From contig PHDR01000012.1 of NCBI GenBank assembly GCA_002841035.1, positions 1-18,196 on the forward strand: a stretch of DNA of 18,196 nucleotides, written 5' to 3'. Of this stretch, positions 1 through 6,725 are shown one piece after another (position 1 is the stretch's first letter; each line of letters starts with the position of its first letter). Below the pieces are notes generated by a model, which did not search any database, was not told the origin of the DNA, and saw nothing but the letters and a program-made list of their open reading frames with translations. Origin of the DNA: Bacteroidetes bacterium HGW-Bacteroidetes-12. GTDB taxonomy: Bacteria > Bacteroidota > Bacteroidia > Flavobacteriales_E > Vicingaceae. The translations under genes were made by a program, and so were the position numbers.

Positions 1-481
1 AGATATTTATGAAAGTGAAATAACCTTTACAGACAATTCGATAATAGCAAGTCAGTGGTTATGGGATTTAGGAGATGGAAGCTCATCAACAGTTCAAAAT
101 CCAGTTCATTTGTATGGAGATTCAGGCGTATATCAAGTAGTACTTTATATGGAAAACGTGTATGGCTGTAAAGATACAACGCAAAAAAATGTAAAAATCA
201 ACCCTGTGTTTGTTGTTTTCATCCCAAATGCATTTACACCAGATGGAGATGGAATAAACGATTACTTTTTTGCTACGGGTTATGGAATAATTCAGTCAGA
301 AACACTTATATTTGATCGTTGGGGAGAGCTTATTTTTGTAGGAGACAAATTAGAATCTAAATGGGATGGGATTTATAAAAATAATTTATTAAAAAATGAT
401 GTTTATTCCTATAAAATAAGGGTTAAAGATGTTTTTGGGAAATGGCATGAATACATAGGAAAAGTATCATTATTAAGATAA
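1..481 (+). CDS. T9SS type B sorting domain protein with PKD domain, 3' end only
   Basis: The frame is open from base 2 with no start in the window, so this is the C-terminal end (about 159 residues) of a larger secreted protein. The visible N-terminal part is the end of a PKD-type beta-sandwich, shown by WLWDLGDGSSS and then a G-Y-x-V/L pattern (GVYQVVLYMENVYGC). The last 90 residues form the gliding-motility-associated C-terminal domain (CHU_C, T9SS type B): IPNAFTPDGDGINDYF, then FDRWGELIF, KWDG, and a final beta strand ending in SLLR. In this family the domain directs export through the type IX system to the cell surface or medium. The upstream part that would tell the function (adhesin, enzyme or repeat protein) lies outside the window. 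TTG at 110 is inside the PKD domain and is not a real start. Confidence 0.9.
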   Translation, partial: DIYESEITFTDNSIIASQWLWDLGDGSSSTVQNPVHLYGDSGVYQVVLYMENVYGCKDTTQKNVKINPVFVVFIPNAFTPDGDGINDYFFATGYGIIQSETLIFDRWGELIFVGDKLESKWDGIYKNNLLKNDVYSYKIRVKDVFGKWHEYIGKVSLLR

Positions 482-549
482 AAACAAAAGTTAGAAAGGT
501 AATTTTTGGCACAATTTATTTGCGAATTAGAAGGTAACTCAATTTTATT

Positions 550-581
550 ACCGATAATTATTTTATTTATAAGTACCTTTG
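550..581 (+). promoter_or_regulatory. Candidate Bacteroidetes promoter for the CocE-like hydrolase
   Basis: TAccTTTG at 574-581 matches the Bacteroidetes -7 consensus TAnnTTTG. It sits 23 bases before the ATG at 605, giving a short leader. The -33 box (consensus TTTG) is not clear at the expected distance; only a TTAC-like string near 548-551 is present. The match is to the -7 element alone. Confidence 0.4.
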
Positions 582-604
582 AATAAAACCCAAACACCTA
601 AAAA

Positions 605-3412
605 ATGAATAAGTACACGCTTTTAGTTGCCATTGTATTTTTATATTTAACAAGCACTTCTTTTGCTCAAATTATCCCCAATGGAAAAATAGATAACTTA
701 GATGAATTATCCTTAAAAGAAACAACCTATACGCTTACTAAAGACGGAATTAAATTAGCAACAGACATTTATTTACCTGTTTTCAGAGATTCAATAGTAA
801 CAGACATTACCATTGCTTCAATTACTTATACCATAGAGCTTATAAAGAAAAACACTCAATTTATAATTTTTGACACCACCAATTTAAGTGCAACAAATTA
901 TAGTTTACCAATTATTTTTTCGAGAACACCTTATGATATTAGTACCGATGATTTAGGTGGAAAAATATTTCCTTTTTTAGGTTATGGGTATGCAATGCAA
1001 GATATGCGCGGAAGGTATGCTAGTGAGGGAGTATATTTTCCTATGTATAGCGATTCTTGGCAAAAGAATAATTACCATCCAAGTGTGAGTATGCCTATGG
1101 ATTTATACCCAACATCAAGTTCTTCAAATTCGTTACATCATTCTGACGGAAGTGAAGCCATTTTCTTTTTGGCGGATAGTATGTTTAGAAGTTTTGATGT
1201 TGACCATGACGGAATAAATGATGTTTTTAAGTATTCCAATGGAAGTATTGGGATGTATGGAGCTTCTGCCTTGGGAAATTCTCAGTATCAAGCACTTTCA
1301 GATATTCCCTTTAGTGTAGCCACTAATCCAATAAAATGCCTCATGCCAACGGTTGGCTCTAATGAACATCATAATTATACCTTGTTTAATAATGGCGTTT
1401 TCAGAAGATCATTGGTTGAGGGCTGGATAACAGGGCAAATTAGAGATATGCATGATTCGTTAGTTGGTGTTGATACAAGTTTGACTAATACATTGCACAG
1501 TCCTGCTGATTACGGATATACTTCTCGCTTTAAGTTAGCCAGTGATTTAATTGATTGGTTTGTTGTTCATGATAATAATGGCTTTCCATCGGGAGCTCAT
1601 CCGAATACTCCACTTCGAGCAGATTTAGACGCTTCATTTGCACCTGTTGATGCACAAGGTTTTTCAGATGTAAACGGAACAACCTCTCGTTATAAAAATT
1701 TAAACAAACCTATTTACCATTTATCTGGCTGGTGGGATATTTTTGTTGACGGACAATTACAAACATTTAATAATATCAGAAACCAAAATCCAACTTCAAA
1801 TCAAAAATTGGTAATTGGACCTTGGACACATCAAACAATAGGTGCTGTTGCTGTTGGCGATGAGGTTTATCCCGAAAATGTAAAAGATGTGCTGGGTTTT
1901 GATTTAAATATAAACCCAAACGATTTTTTATCTGATTCTAATTTAATAAACGATATTTATAGCTCAGAGCTATTTTATTGGTATAGAAAACATTTAGGCG
2001 GAGAACCATTTTTTATTATCCCAGAATCGCAAGATTGGCAAACATTGGGAACAAATACTATTCGTGTACCAGCAAAAAATTATATAGTACCTTATTACAA
2101 ATTTTTAAATTACATTGGAGGACAAAGTCCTCTTGATAGTTTATTTGTAGAAATGAATGTGGGAGGAGTGATTTCTTCTTTTTATTATTCATTACCCATT
2201 CTTTCACCTCCATTGTTTAATTTAAATCAGCCATTAGTAGCTTTTGACTCTACTTATTTTGATCAAATAAAAGACATTAGACTTTACATAACAGGCCCAT
2301 CAAACGATATCAATAATAGTGGCGTTGGTAATTATTGGTTAGAAACAGATTCTCTGCCATTTTCAAATGGAGTGGTTAGAGAGAAAATATTTTTACATCA
2401 AAATCAAACTGCAAATGGCAATGCTCCAACAACCAATGAAGGAACTCTTTCTTATATAGCCGACCCAAATAACCCTGTTTTAACCATTGGAGGCAACAAC
2501 ATGATACCAAAGTTGCCGATAACTAATGAGCGTTCACAAGGTTCAATTAATTTAGCGAATCCATTCTATGCACCAACAACAATGAACCGTGCTGATGTTA
2601 TTTCTTTTGAAACAGCTCCGCTTATAGATACCATGACAGTTATTGGTTTTCCAAAAGCATCTCTTTACGCTAAAGGAAACACAACCACTTACTCGACCGC
2701 TAAAACTGATTTCGATTTGGTAGTTAGAATACTGGATGTTTATCCTGATGGAAGGGAAATGTTTATTACAGAAGGCGTTGTTAATGCTAAAGCCAGAGAA
2801 TATGCCAAATCTATTTTTCAAGGAAATCAAAACGATAATCTTGTTTTAACAAACATTGATAATAATACTTTTTATCATTTTGAATTTGATATGTTGCCAC
2901 TCGGACATACTTTTGGAGCTGGTCATACCATAAAATTTTTAGTAAGCAGTAGCAATCATCCTAAATATCAATCAAATCCTCACTTGCCAAACAACGCTAA
3001 CCAGTTTTTTAGATGGAGTCCTGGCGATACATTAGGCTATAACTATAACGGAAGTTGGATGTACCCACAGCAAAGTCAAATTACGTTAGAATTTACGAAT
3101 CTTTATCCTTCTTATATAGATTTACCTCATGTTGTCCAATTGCCCAACAATATTAATGAAAATAGAACTGAAAACCGATTTGAAATTTATCCTAATCCTG
3201 CTCAAAATCAGATTACTATTAATAGAACCAACAACAAAGCAGCTTCAGTTATCATTTATTCTTTATTGGGAAATGTAACCTATCAAAGCAATTTAAAGGA
3301 TAATGAACTTTATAAAATTATTGATATCAGTAATTTTGCTAATGGCATTTATTTTATTAGTATCACAGATAATAAAGGTGAGAAAAACACGAAAAAGTTT
3401 GTGAAAAATTAA
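605..3412 (+). CDS. Secreted CocE/NonD-family (S15-like) hydrolase with T9SS type A sorting domain
   Basis: Predicted extracellular alpha/beta hydrolase of the X-Pro dipeptidyl-peptidase/CocE family (935 aa, against about 550-650 for simple CocE enzymes). Residues 1-21 form a Sec signal peptide ending in SFA-Q. Family landmarks follow: RTPY (Tyr110, the likely oxyanion-hole tyrosine) and QDMRGRYASEG (132-142). The nucleophile elbow is GASALG with Ser221, the acid is Asp378 in GWWD, and the base is His409 in GPWTH. Residues about 555-840 fit the C-terminal jelly-roll domain. Residues about 857-935 are a T9SS type A tail (FEIYPNPAQNQITI ... GIYFISI ... KKFVKN). An insertion before the nucleophile carries DVDHDGIND (198-206), a calcium-loop-like motif. 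The elbow lacks the Tyr that usually follows Ser. Substrate is unknown; peptidase, ester hydrolase and acylase are all possible. ATG 605 is chosen because the signal peptide follows at once. Confidence 0.9.
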   Translation: MNKYTLLVAIVFLYLTSTSFAQIIPNGKIDNLDELSLKETTYTLTKDGIKLATDIYLPVFRDSIVTDITIASITYTIELIKKNTQFIIFDTTNLSATNYSLPIIFSRTPYDISTDDLGGKIFPFLGYGYAMQDMRGRYASEGVYFPMYSDSWQKNNYHPSVSMPMDLYPTSSSSNSLHHSDGSEAIFFLADSMFRSFDVDHDGINDVFKYSNGSIGMYGASALGNSQYQALSDIPFSVATNPIKCLMPTVGSNEHHNYTLFNNGVFRRSLVEGWITGQIRDMHDSLVGVDTSLTNTLHSPADYGYTSRFKLASDLIDWFVVHDNNGFPSGAHPNTPLRADLDASFAPVDAQGFSDVNGTTSRYKNLNKPIYHLSGWWDIFVDGQLQTFNNIRNQNPTSNQKLVIGPWTHQTIGAVAVGDEVYPENVKDVLGFDLNINPNDFLSDSNLINDIYSSELFYWYRKHLGGEPFFIIPESQDWQTLGTNTIRVPAKNYIVPYYKFLNYIGGQSPLDSLFVEMNVGGVISSFYYSLPILSPPLFNLNQPLVAFDSTYFDQIKDIRLYITGPSNDINNSGVGNYWLETDSLPFSNGVVREKIFLHQNQTANGNAPTTNEGTLSYIADPNNPVLTIGGNNMIPKLPITNERSQGSINLANPFYAPTTMNRADVISFETAPLIDTMTVIGFPKASLYAKGNTTTYSTAKTDFDLVVRILDVYPDGREMFITEGVVNAKAREYAKSIFQGNQNDNLVLTNIDNNTFYHFEFDMLPLGHTFGAGHTIKFLVSSSNHPKYQSNPHLPNNANQFFRWSPGDTLGYNYNGSWMYPQQSQITLEFTNLYPSYIDLPHVVQLPNNINENRTENRFEIYPNPAQNQITINRTNNKAASVIIYSLLGNVTYQSNLKDNELYKIIDISNFANGIYFISITDNKGEKNTKKFVKN

Positions 3413-3481
3413 TAAAAATAAATTACTATTCATTTATTTTTCAGAATGAACATTACCCATTTAAAAACTTTTTCAGAAATA

Positions 3482-3512
3482 CTTGAAATTTAATAAAAAA
3501 AGACTATTTTTG
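3482..3512 (+). promoter_or_regulatory. Promoter of the rpsF-rpsR-rplI operon
   Basis: TAttTTTG at 3505-3512 is an exact match to the Bacteroidetes -7 box. CTTG at 3482-3485 is a near match to the -33 TTTG box, with a 19-base spacer that fits the usual spacing. The initiation point should lie a few bases after 3512, giving a leader of about 50 bases before rpsF. This is the best two-box promoter in the window. Confidence 0.7.
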
Positions 3513-3533
3513 CCGTCCTTTTTTAGGGAAGGA
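3513..3533 (+). promoter_or_regulatory. Small hairpin in rpsF leader, possible S6:S18 autoregulatory site
   Basis: TCCTT (3516-3520) can pair with AAGGA (3529-3533) around an 8-base loop, directly after CCG at 3513-3515. S6:S18-binding leader motifs carrying a CCG trinucleotide have been described upstream of rpsF in several bacteria, so the position is suggestive. However, the stem is only 5 bp and the CCG is so near the -7 box that it may not be transcribed. Confidence 0.25.
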
Positions 3534-3567
3534 ATAATTATTTATAAACCATATTAATAAAGAAACA

Positions 3568-3927
3568 ATGACAAAACGTTATGAAACTGTTTTCATTTTA
3601 ACTCCCGTTTTATCTGTTGATCAGGTAAAGGAAACAGTAGTAAACTTTAAAAAGTTTTTAAAAGATTCTGGTGCAAAATTATTGCACGAAGAAGATTGGG
3701 GGCTAAGAAAATTAGCATATCCTATCCAAAAAAAATCAACTGGGTTTTACTACTTGTTCGAGTATGAAGTAGAAGGCGAAGCAATAGGAAAAATTGAAAT
3801 CTCATTGAAAAGAGATGAAAAAGTAATGCGTTTCTTAACCGTTTCTCTTGACAAACATGCTATTGCATTTGTTGAATCAAGAAAACAAAGAAGCAAAAAA
3901 GAAAATCAAGTATCCGTTGAACAATAA
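3568..3927 (+). CDS. rpsF: 30S ribosomal protein S6
   Basis: Small-subunit protein S6 (119 aa), which binds 16S rRNA as a dimer with S18 in the platform. The sequence opens with the family pattern of a first beta strand, YETVFILTPVLS, then a long helix, then the conserved WGLRKLAYPIQKKSTGFYYLFEY strand region and a C-terminal RDEKVMRFLTV strand. The last about 15 residues are a charged tail (RKQRSKKENQ), common in bacterial S6. The length is within the family range. It is the first gene of the operon, 12 bases before rpsR, and the start ATG 3568 is preceded by an A-rich stretch with no Shine-Dalgarno, as expected in this phylum. Confidence 0.97.
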   Translation: MTKRYETVFILTPVLSVDQVKETVVNFKKFLKDSGAKLLHEEDWGLRKLAYPIQKKSTGFYYLFEYEVEGEAIGKIEISLKRDEKVMRFLTVSLDKHAIAFVESRKQRSKKENQVSVEQ

Positions 3928-3939
3928 AATTTAAAAACC

Positions 3940-4209
3940 ATGTCAGAAAATTCATCAGAAATTAGATATTTAACTCCTCCAAACATTGAGTTAACCAAAG
4001 AAAAATATTGCAGATTTAAAAAACATAAAATTAAATACATCGACTATAAAGATGAGAAATTTTTATTGCAATTTGTAAACGAACAAGGTAAGTTGCTTCC
4101 AAGAAGAATTACAGGAACATCTCTTAAATATCAACGAAAAGTTTCGCAAGCAGTTAAAAGAGCTAGGCATATTGCACTTATGCCTTATGTAGCAGACATG
4201 CTTAAATAG
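3940..4209 (+). CDS. rpsR: 30S ribosomal protein S18
   Basis: Small-subunit protein S18 (89 aa), partner of S6 in the 30S platform. Hallmarks are YCRFKKHKIKYIDYKD near residues 23-38, the LLPRRITGTSLKYQRKVSQAVKRARHIALMPY block covering most of the second half, and the short basic C-terminus. The family is usually 75-95 aa. The gene follows rpsF by 12 bases and is surely cotranscribed with it. An unusually long 203-base gap follows before rplI, although these genes are normally close together; that gap is annotated separately. Confidence 0.97.
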   Translation: MSENSSEIRYLTPPNIELTKEKYCRFKKHKIKYIDYKDEKFLLQFVNEQGKLLPRRITGTSLKYQRKVSQAVKRARHIALMPYVADMLK

Positions 4210-4216
4210 AGTCTGT

Positions 4217-4322
4217 TTATAATGTCCGATTTCTTCGTTATTCTTGTTTTAAAAACCAGTCATTTACAAAAGTAAACTCCTGATTTTTAAAACTGCGAAA
4301 GCCTCGAACTCAAACATTATAA
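4217..4322 (+). ncRNA. Long nested hairpin between rpsR and rplI, unassigned structured element
   Basis: The 203-base rpsR-rplI gap (4210-4412) has no credible ORF, but 106 bases of it fold on themselves as nested stems. These are TTATAATGT (4217-4225) with ACATTATAA (4314-4322), 9 bp; CGA (4227-4229) with TCG (4304-4306); TTCG (4234-4237) with CGAA (4296-4299); a 10-bp stem 4246-4255 with 4284-4293; CAG (4257-4259) with CTG (4280-4282); and TTTAC (4263-4267) with GTAAA (4272-4276), closed by an AAAA loop. The consistent nesting over six stems is more than AT-richness easily explains. It could be a cis-regulatory leader of rplI, a processed RNA, or a dispersed palindromic repeat. The strand is given as that of transcription of the operon. 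The pairing was found by eye, and no energy was computed. Confidence 0.5.
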
Positions 4323-4344
4323 TTCAGCCTCCGAACTTTATAGA

Positions 4345-4368
4345 TAGACTTTAGAATACGAAAGTCTA
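4345..4368 (+). promoter_or_regulatory. 8-bp hairpin upstream of rplI
   Basis: TAGACTTT (4345-4352) pairs perfectly with AAAGTCTA (4361-4368) around the 8-base loop AGAATACG. It is followed by an A-rich, not T-rich, stretch, so it is not an intrinsic terminator. It lies 44 bases before the rplI ATG and may be part of an L9 leader. AGACT in the left arm (4346-4350) can alternatively pair with AGTCT at 4210-4214, just after the rpsR stop. Confidence 0.4.
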
Positions 4369-4412
4369 AAAATAAGAAGCAAATTAAAGAAACTAAAAAA
4401 AACGCAATTAAA

Positions 4413-4859
4413 ATGAAATTAATATTAAACGAAAATATAGACAACTTAGGTTTTAAAAACGATGTTGTTACCGTTAAAAACGGATACGGTAGAAATTACC
4501 TTGTACCTAAAGGATTGGCTAAAATGGCTACAGATTCAGCACTAAAAATGTTAGCTGAAAACTTGAAACAACAATCAGTTAAAAATAAAAAAGTAAAAGA
4601 TGAAGCTGAAAAAACAGCTGAAAAACTAACTAAACTCGTGTTGAAAATTGGTGCAAAAGCAGGTGAGAATGGTAAAATTTTTGGTTCTATCAATACGCTA
4701 CAAATTGCAGAAGCAGCGGAAAAACAAGGAGTGATTTTAGATAAAAAATTAATTAAATTGAAAGGAGACGCAATTAAATCTCTTGGAAATTATGAAGCTG
4801 AAGTAAAATTACACAAAGAAGTAGATGCAATAATTAAATTTGAAGTTGTTGAAGAATAA
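4413..4859 (+). CDS. rplI: 50S ribosomal protein L9
   Basis: Large-subunit protein L9 (148 aa), which binds 23S rRNA at the base of the L1 stalk and helps reading-frame maintenance. The N-terminal domain is typical: MKLILNENIDNLGFKNDVVTVKNGYGRNYLVPKGLA, with the G-Y-x-R-N-Y/F-L-x-P-K-G signature. A long lysine/glutamate-rich connecting helix follows (about 45-75), then the C-terminal rRNA-binding domain with GKIFGSINTLQIAEA and HKEVDAIIKFEV. Length matches the family norm of about 148-150. It is the third gene of the rpsF operon. The promoter of the next operon lies partly in its last codons. Confidence 0.97.
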   Translation: MKLILNENIDNLGFKNDVVTVKNGYGRNYLVPKGLAKMATDSALKMLAENLKQQSVKNKKVKDEAEKTAEKLTKLVLKIGAKAGENGKIFGSINTLQIAEAAEKQGVILDKKLIKLKGDAIKSLGNYEAEVKLHKEVDAIIKFEVVEE

Positions 4860-4880
4860 CAAAAAAAAATACTACATTTG
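4848..4880 (+). promoter_or_regulatory. Promoter of the rimP-nusA-infB operon, overlapping the rplI end
   Basis: TAcaTTTG at 4873-4880 is an exact -7 box. GTTG at 4848-4851, inside the last codons of rplI, is a near match to the -33 box with a 21-base spacer. Transcripts would start around 4885-4890, before the terminator hairpin at 4901-4928, which places that hairpin in the rimP leader. Confidence 0.6.
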
Positions 4881-4900
4881 CATAAAATATTGAAGATTGA

Positions 4901-4932
4901 AGGAGAGGGGACAAAAGTCCCCTCTTTTATTT
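4901..4932 (+). terminator. Intrinsic terminator/attenuator in the rimP leader
   Basis: AGAGGGGAC (4904-4912) and GTCCCCTCT (4917-4925) form a perfect 9-bp GC-rich stem with an AAAA loop. The stem extends by two G-U pairs and one A-U pair to 4901/4928, and T-rich sequence TTTTATTTA follows from 4925. It is by far the strongest GC-rich palindrome in this AT-rich window. It would end transcripts from the rpsF-rplI operon. Because the rimP promoter lies upstream of it, it can also stop rimP-operon transcripts early. Confidence 0.8.
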
Positions 4933-4944
4933 ACTAAAAACAGG

Positions 4945-5406
4945 ATGATAACAGAATCACAATTATTAGATTTAATAACACCTACACTTGAAGAAAAAAA
5001 TTATTTTGTGGTTACCTTAGAAGTGCGTCCAGGAAATAATATTTTAATTGAAATTGATAGTGCAAATGGAGTTAAAATAAGCGATTGTGTAAGTGTTAGT
5101 AAAGCTATTGAAAATAATTTAGATAGAGAAAATGAAGATTTTGAATTACAAGTTTCTTCGCCCGGGCTAGATAAACCGTTTAAAGTAATTCAGCAATATG
5201 AAAAAAACATTGGAAAAGACGTTCAGATTCAAACCCTAGAAAATAAAATTGAAAAGGGGAAATTGTTATCTGTTAATAACGAAAGTATTACAGTTGAGAT
5301 AGAAAGAAAAGAAAAAGAAGAGAAAAAAAAGAAAACAATTATTGAAAATAAAGCATTTAATTTTAATCAAATAAAAGAAACAAAAATAATAATATCATTT
5401 AAATAA
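4945..5406 (+). CDS. rimP: Ribosome maturation factor RimP
   Basis: RimP assists late maturation of the 30S subunit in the cytoplasm. The protein is 153 aa from ATG 4945, the usual size (about 150-155). The family signature FELQVSSPGLDKPFK is present around residues 67-81, at the junction of the N-terminal alpha/beta domain and the C-terminal SH3-like domain. The C-terminal part holds a Lys/Glu-rich loop (IERKEKEEKKKK) and ends in KETKIIISFK. An in-frame TTG at 4897 would add 16 residues but would have to translate through the terminator hairpin, so ATG 4945 is preferred. It is the first gene of rimP-nusA-infB, 11 bases before nusA. Confidence 0.95.
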   Translation: MITESQLLDLITPTLEEKNYFVVTLEVRPGNNILIEIDSANGVKISDCVSVSKAIENNLDRENEDFELQVSSPGLDKPFKVIQQYEKNIGKDVQIQTLENKIEKGKLLSVNNESITVEIERKEKEEKKKKTIIENKAFNFNQIKETKIIISFK

Positions 5407-5417
5407 AATAACCAACT

Positions 5418-6656
5418 ATGGAAAGTGTAAGCCTTATTGATTCTTTTGAAGAATTTAAAGAATTTAAAGACATTGACAGAGTAACCCTCATGAATATATT
5501 AGAAAACGTATTTAGAAGCACCATCAAAAAAAAATATGGAGATGACGAAAACTTTGATTTTATTGTAAATGTTGAAAAGGGAGATTTAGAAATTTGGAGA
5601 AACAGAGAAATTGTTTATGATGGTGAAGTAGAAGACGAAAATAAGGAAATAGCTTATTCGGATGCGATAAACATTGAACCTGATTTTGAAATTGGAGAAG
5701 AAGTTTCGGAAGAAGTTAAAATTGAAGATTTTGGTAGAAGATTAGTGCTTTCTCTTAGACAAAATTTAATGTCTAAGTTAATGGAATTAGAAAAGGACAA
5801 CATCTACAAACAATATAAAGATAGGGTTGGCGAGCTTATTACTGGAGAAGTATATCAAATTTGGAAAAGAGAAATTTTGATATTAGATGATCAGGACAAT
5901 GAATTAATATTGCCAAAAACGGAGCAAATTAACAGCGATAGATTTAAAAAAGGAGATAGTGTGAGAGCGGTTGTTGTTAGAGTTGATATGAAAAACAACA
6001 AACCAGCAATTATTCTTTCAAGAACATCACCACTTTTCTTAGAACGATTATTTGAATTGGAAGTTCCTGAAATTTTTGATGGATTAATTACCATTAAAAA
6101 AATTGTGAGAGAACCAGGTGAAAGAGCAAAAGTTGCAGTGGAATCTTATGATGATAGAATTGATCCTGTTGGAGCGTGTGTGGGAATGAAAGGAGCTCGA
6201 ATTCACGGCATTGTTAGAGAATTGCGAAATGAAAATATTGATGTAATTAACTACACAAACAATATTGAGTTGTATATACAACGCTCATTAAGCCCTGCAA
6301 AAACTACTTCTATTAAACTAGATAGAGAAAATAATAGAGCAGAAGTATTTTTGAAACCAGATCAAATCTCTTTAGCTATAGGCAAAGGAGGTCATAACAT
6401 TAAACTAGCAGGAAAACTTGTCGGTTTTGAAATAGATGTTTACAGAGATATGGATGATGATGCTGATGATGTTGCATTAGATGAATTCTCTGATGAAATA
6501 GAACCATGGGTAATAGAAGCGTTAAAATCTATTGGTTGCGATACAGCCAAAAGTGTATTAGAATTAGAAGTAGATGATTTAGTAAAAAGAACAGATTTAG
6601 AAATAGAAACTATTGAAGATGTTATTAATATTTTAAAACAAGAATTTGAAAATTAA
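5418..6656 (+). CDS. nusA: Transcription termination/antitermination factor NusA
   Basis: NusA binds RNA polymerase and nascent RNA and modulates pausing, termination and antitermination. The 412-aa protein shows an N-terminal RNAP-binding domain (about 1-125) that is more acidic than in many phyla. An S1 domain follows at about 137-200 (GELITGEVYQIW ... LILPKTEQI ... GDSVRAVVVRV). The KH1 motif is CVGMKGARIHGIVREL near 255 and the KH2 motif is AIGKGGHNIKLAGKLVGFE near 319. A C-terminal helix-hairpin-helix-like segment follows (EPWVIEALKSIGCDTAKSVLEL). Length is typical of Bacteroidetes NusA, without the duplicated acidic repeats of E. coli. It may feed back on the terminator in the rimP leader (inference). 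Confidence 0.97.
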   Translation: MESVSLIDSFEEFKEFKDIDRVTLMNILENVFRSTIKKKYGDDENFDFIVNVEKGDLEIWRNREIVYDGEVEDENKEIAYSDAINIEPDFEIGEEVSEEVKIEDFGRRLVLSLRQNLMSKLMELEKDNIYKQYKDRVGELITGEVYQIWKREILILDDQDNELILPKTEQINSDRFKKGDSVRAVVVRVDMKNNKPAIILSRTSPLFLERLFELEVPEIFDGLITIKKIVREPGERAKVAVESYDDRIDPVGACVGMKGARIHGIVRELRNENIDVINYTNNIELYIQRSLSPAKTTSIKLDRENNRAEVFLKPDQISLAIGKGGHNIKLAGKLVGFEIDVYRDMDDDADDVALDEFSDEIEPWVIEALKSIGCDTAKSVLELEVDDLVKRTDLEIETIEDVINILKQEFEN

Positions 6657-6661
6657 TACTT

Positions 6662-6725
6662 CTCTATTTAGCATCGGATTTTAAAATTAATAACAAAAAT
6701 TTATTGATTAGAATAATTAATAGAG
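6662..6725 (+). other. nusA-infB spacer with AT-rich paired stems
   Basis: The 92-base spacer is long for this operon. It can form an outer stem of CTCTATT (6662-6668) with AATAGAG (6719-6725) and an inner 9-bp stem of AATTAATAA (6685-6693) with TTATTGATT (6701-6709, one G-U pair), with loop CAAAAAT. No TAnnTTTG promoter box or T-tract was seen. In such AT-rich sequence these stems may be chance. Confidence 0.25.

Noticed and set aside
110..112. TTG as start of the first gene
   Set aside because: The same frame is open upstream to base 2 and encodes the start of the PKD domain, so this is an internal codon of a truncated gene.
533..552. GGTAA/TTACC hairpin between the two T9SS cargo genes
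   Set aside because: Only 5 bp with a 10-base loop; the T-rich tail is interrupted by A's. Not supported as a terminator.
3429..3450. TTCATT/AATGAA hairpin after the hydrolase gene as terminator
   Set aside because: 6 bp, AT-rich, 10-base loop and no T-tract afterwards; too weak to call.
4295..4322. tRNA-like T-loop (CTCGAACTC) in the rpsR-rplI gap
   Set aside because: No proper TTCGA loop with flanking 5-bp stem, no acceptor, D or anticodon arms in register, and the bases fit better in the nested hairpin.
4897..4944. N-terminal extension of rimP from TTG
   Set aside because: It would translate straight through the terminator hairpin and adds residues (MKERGQKSPLL...) with no match to RimP. 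ATG 4945 gives the normal length.
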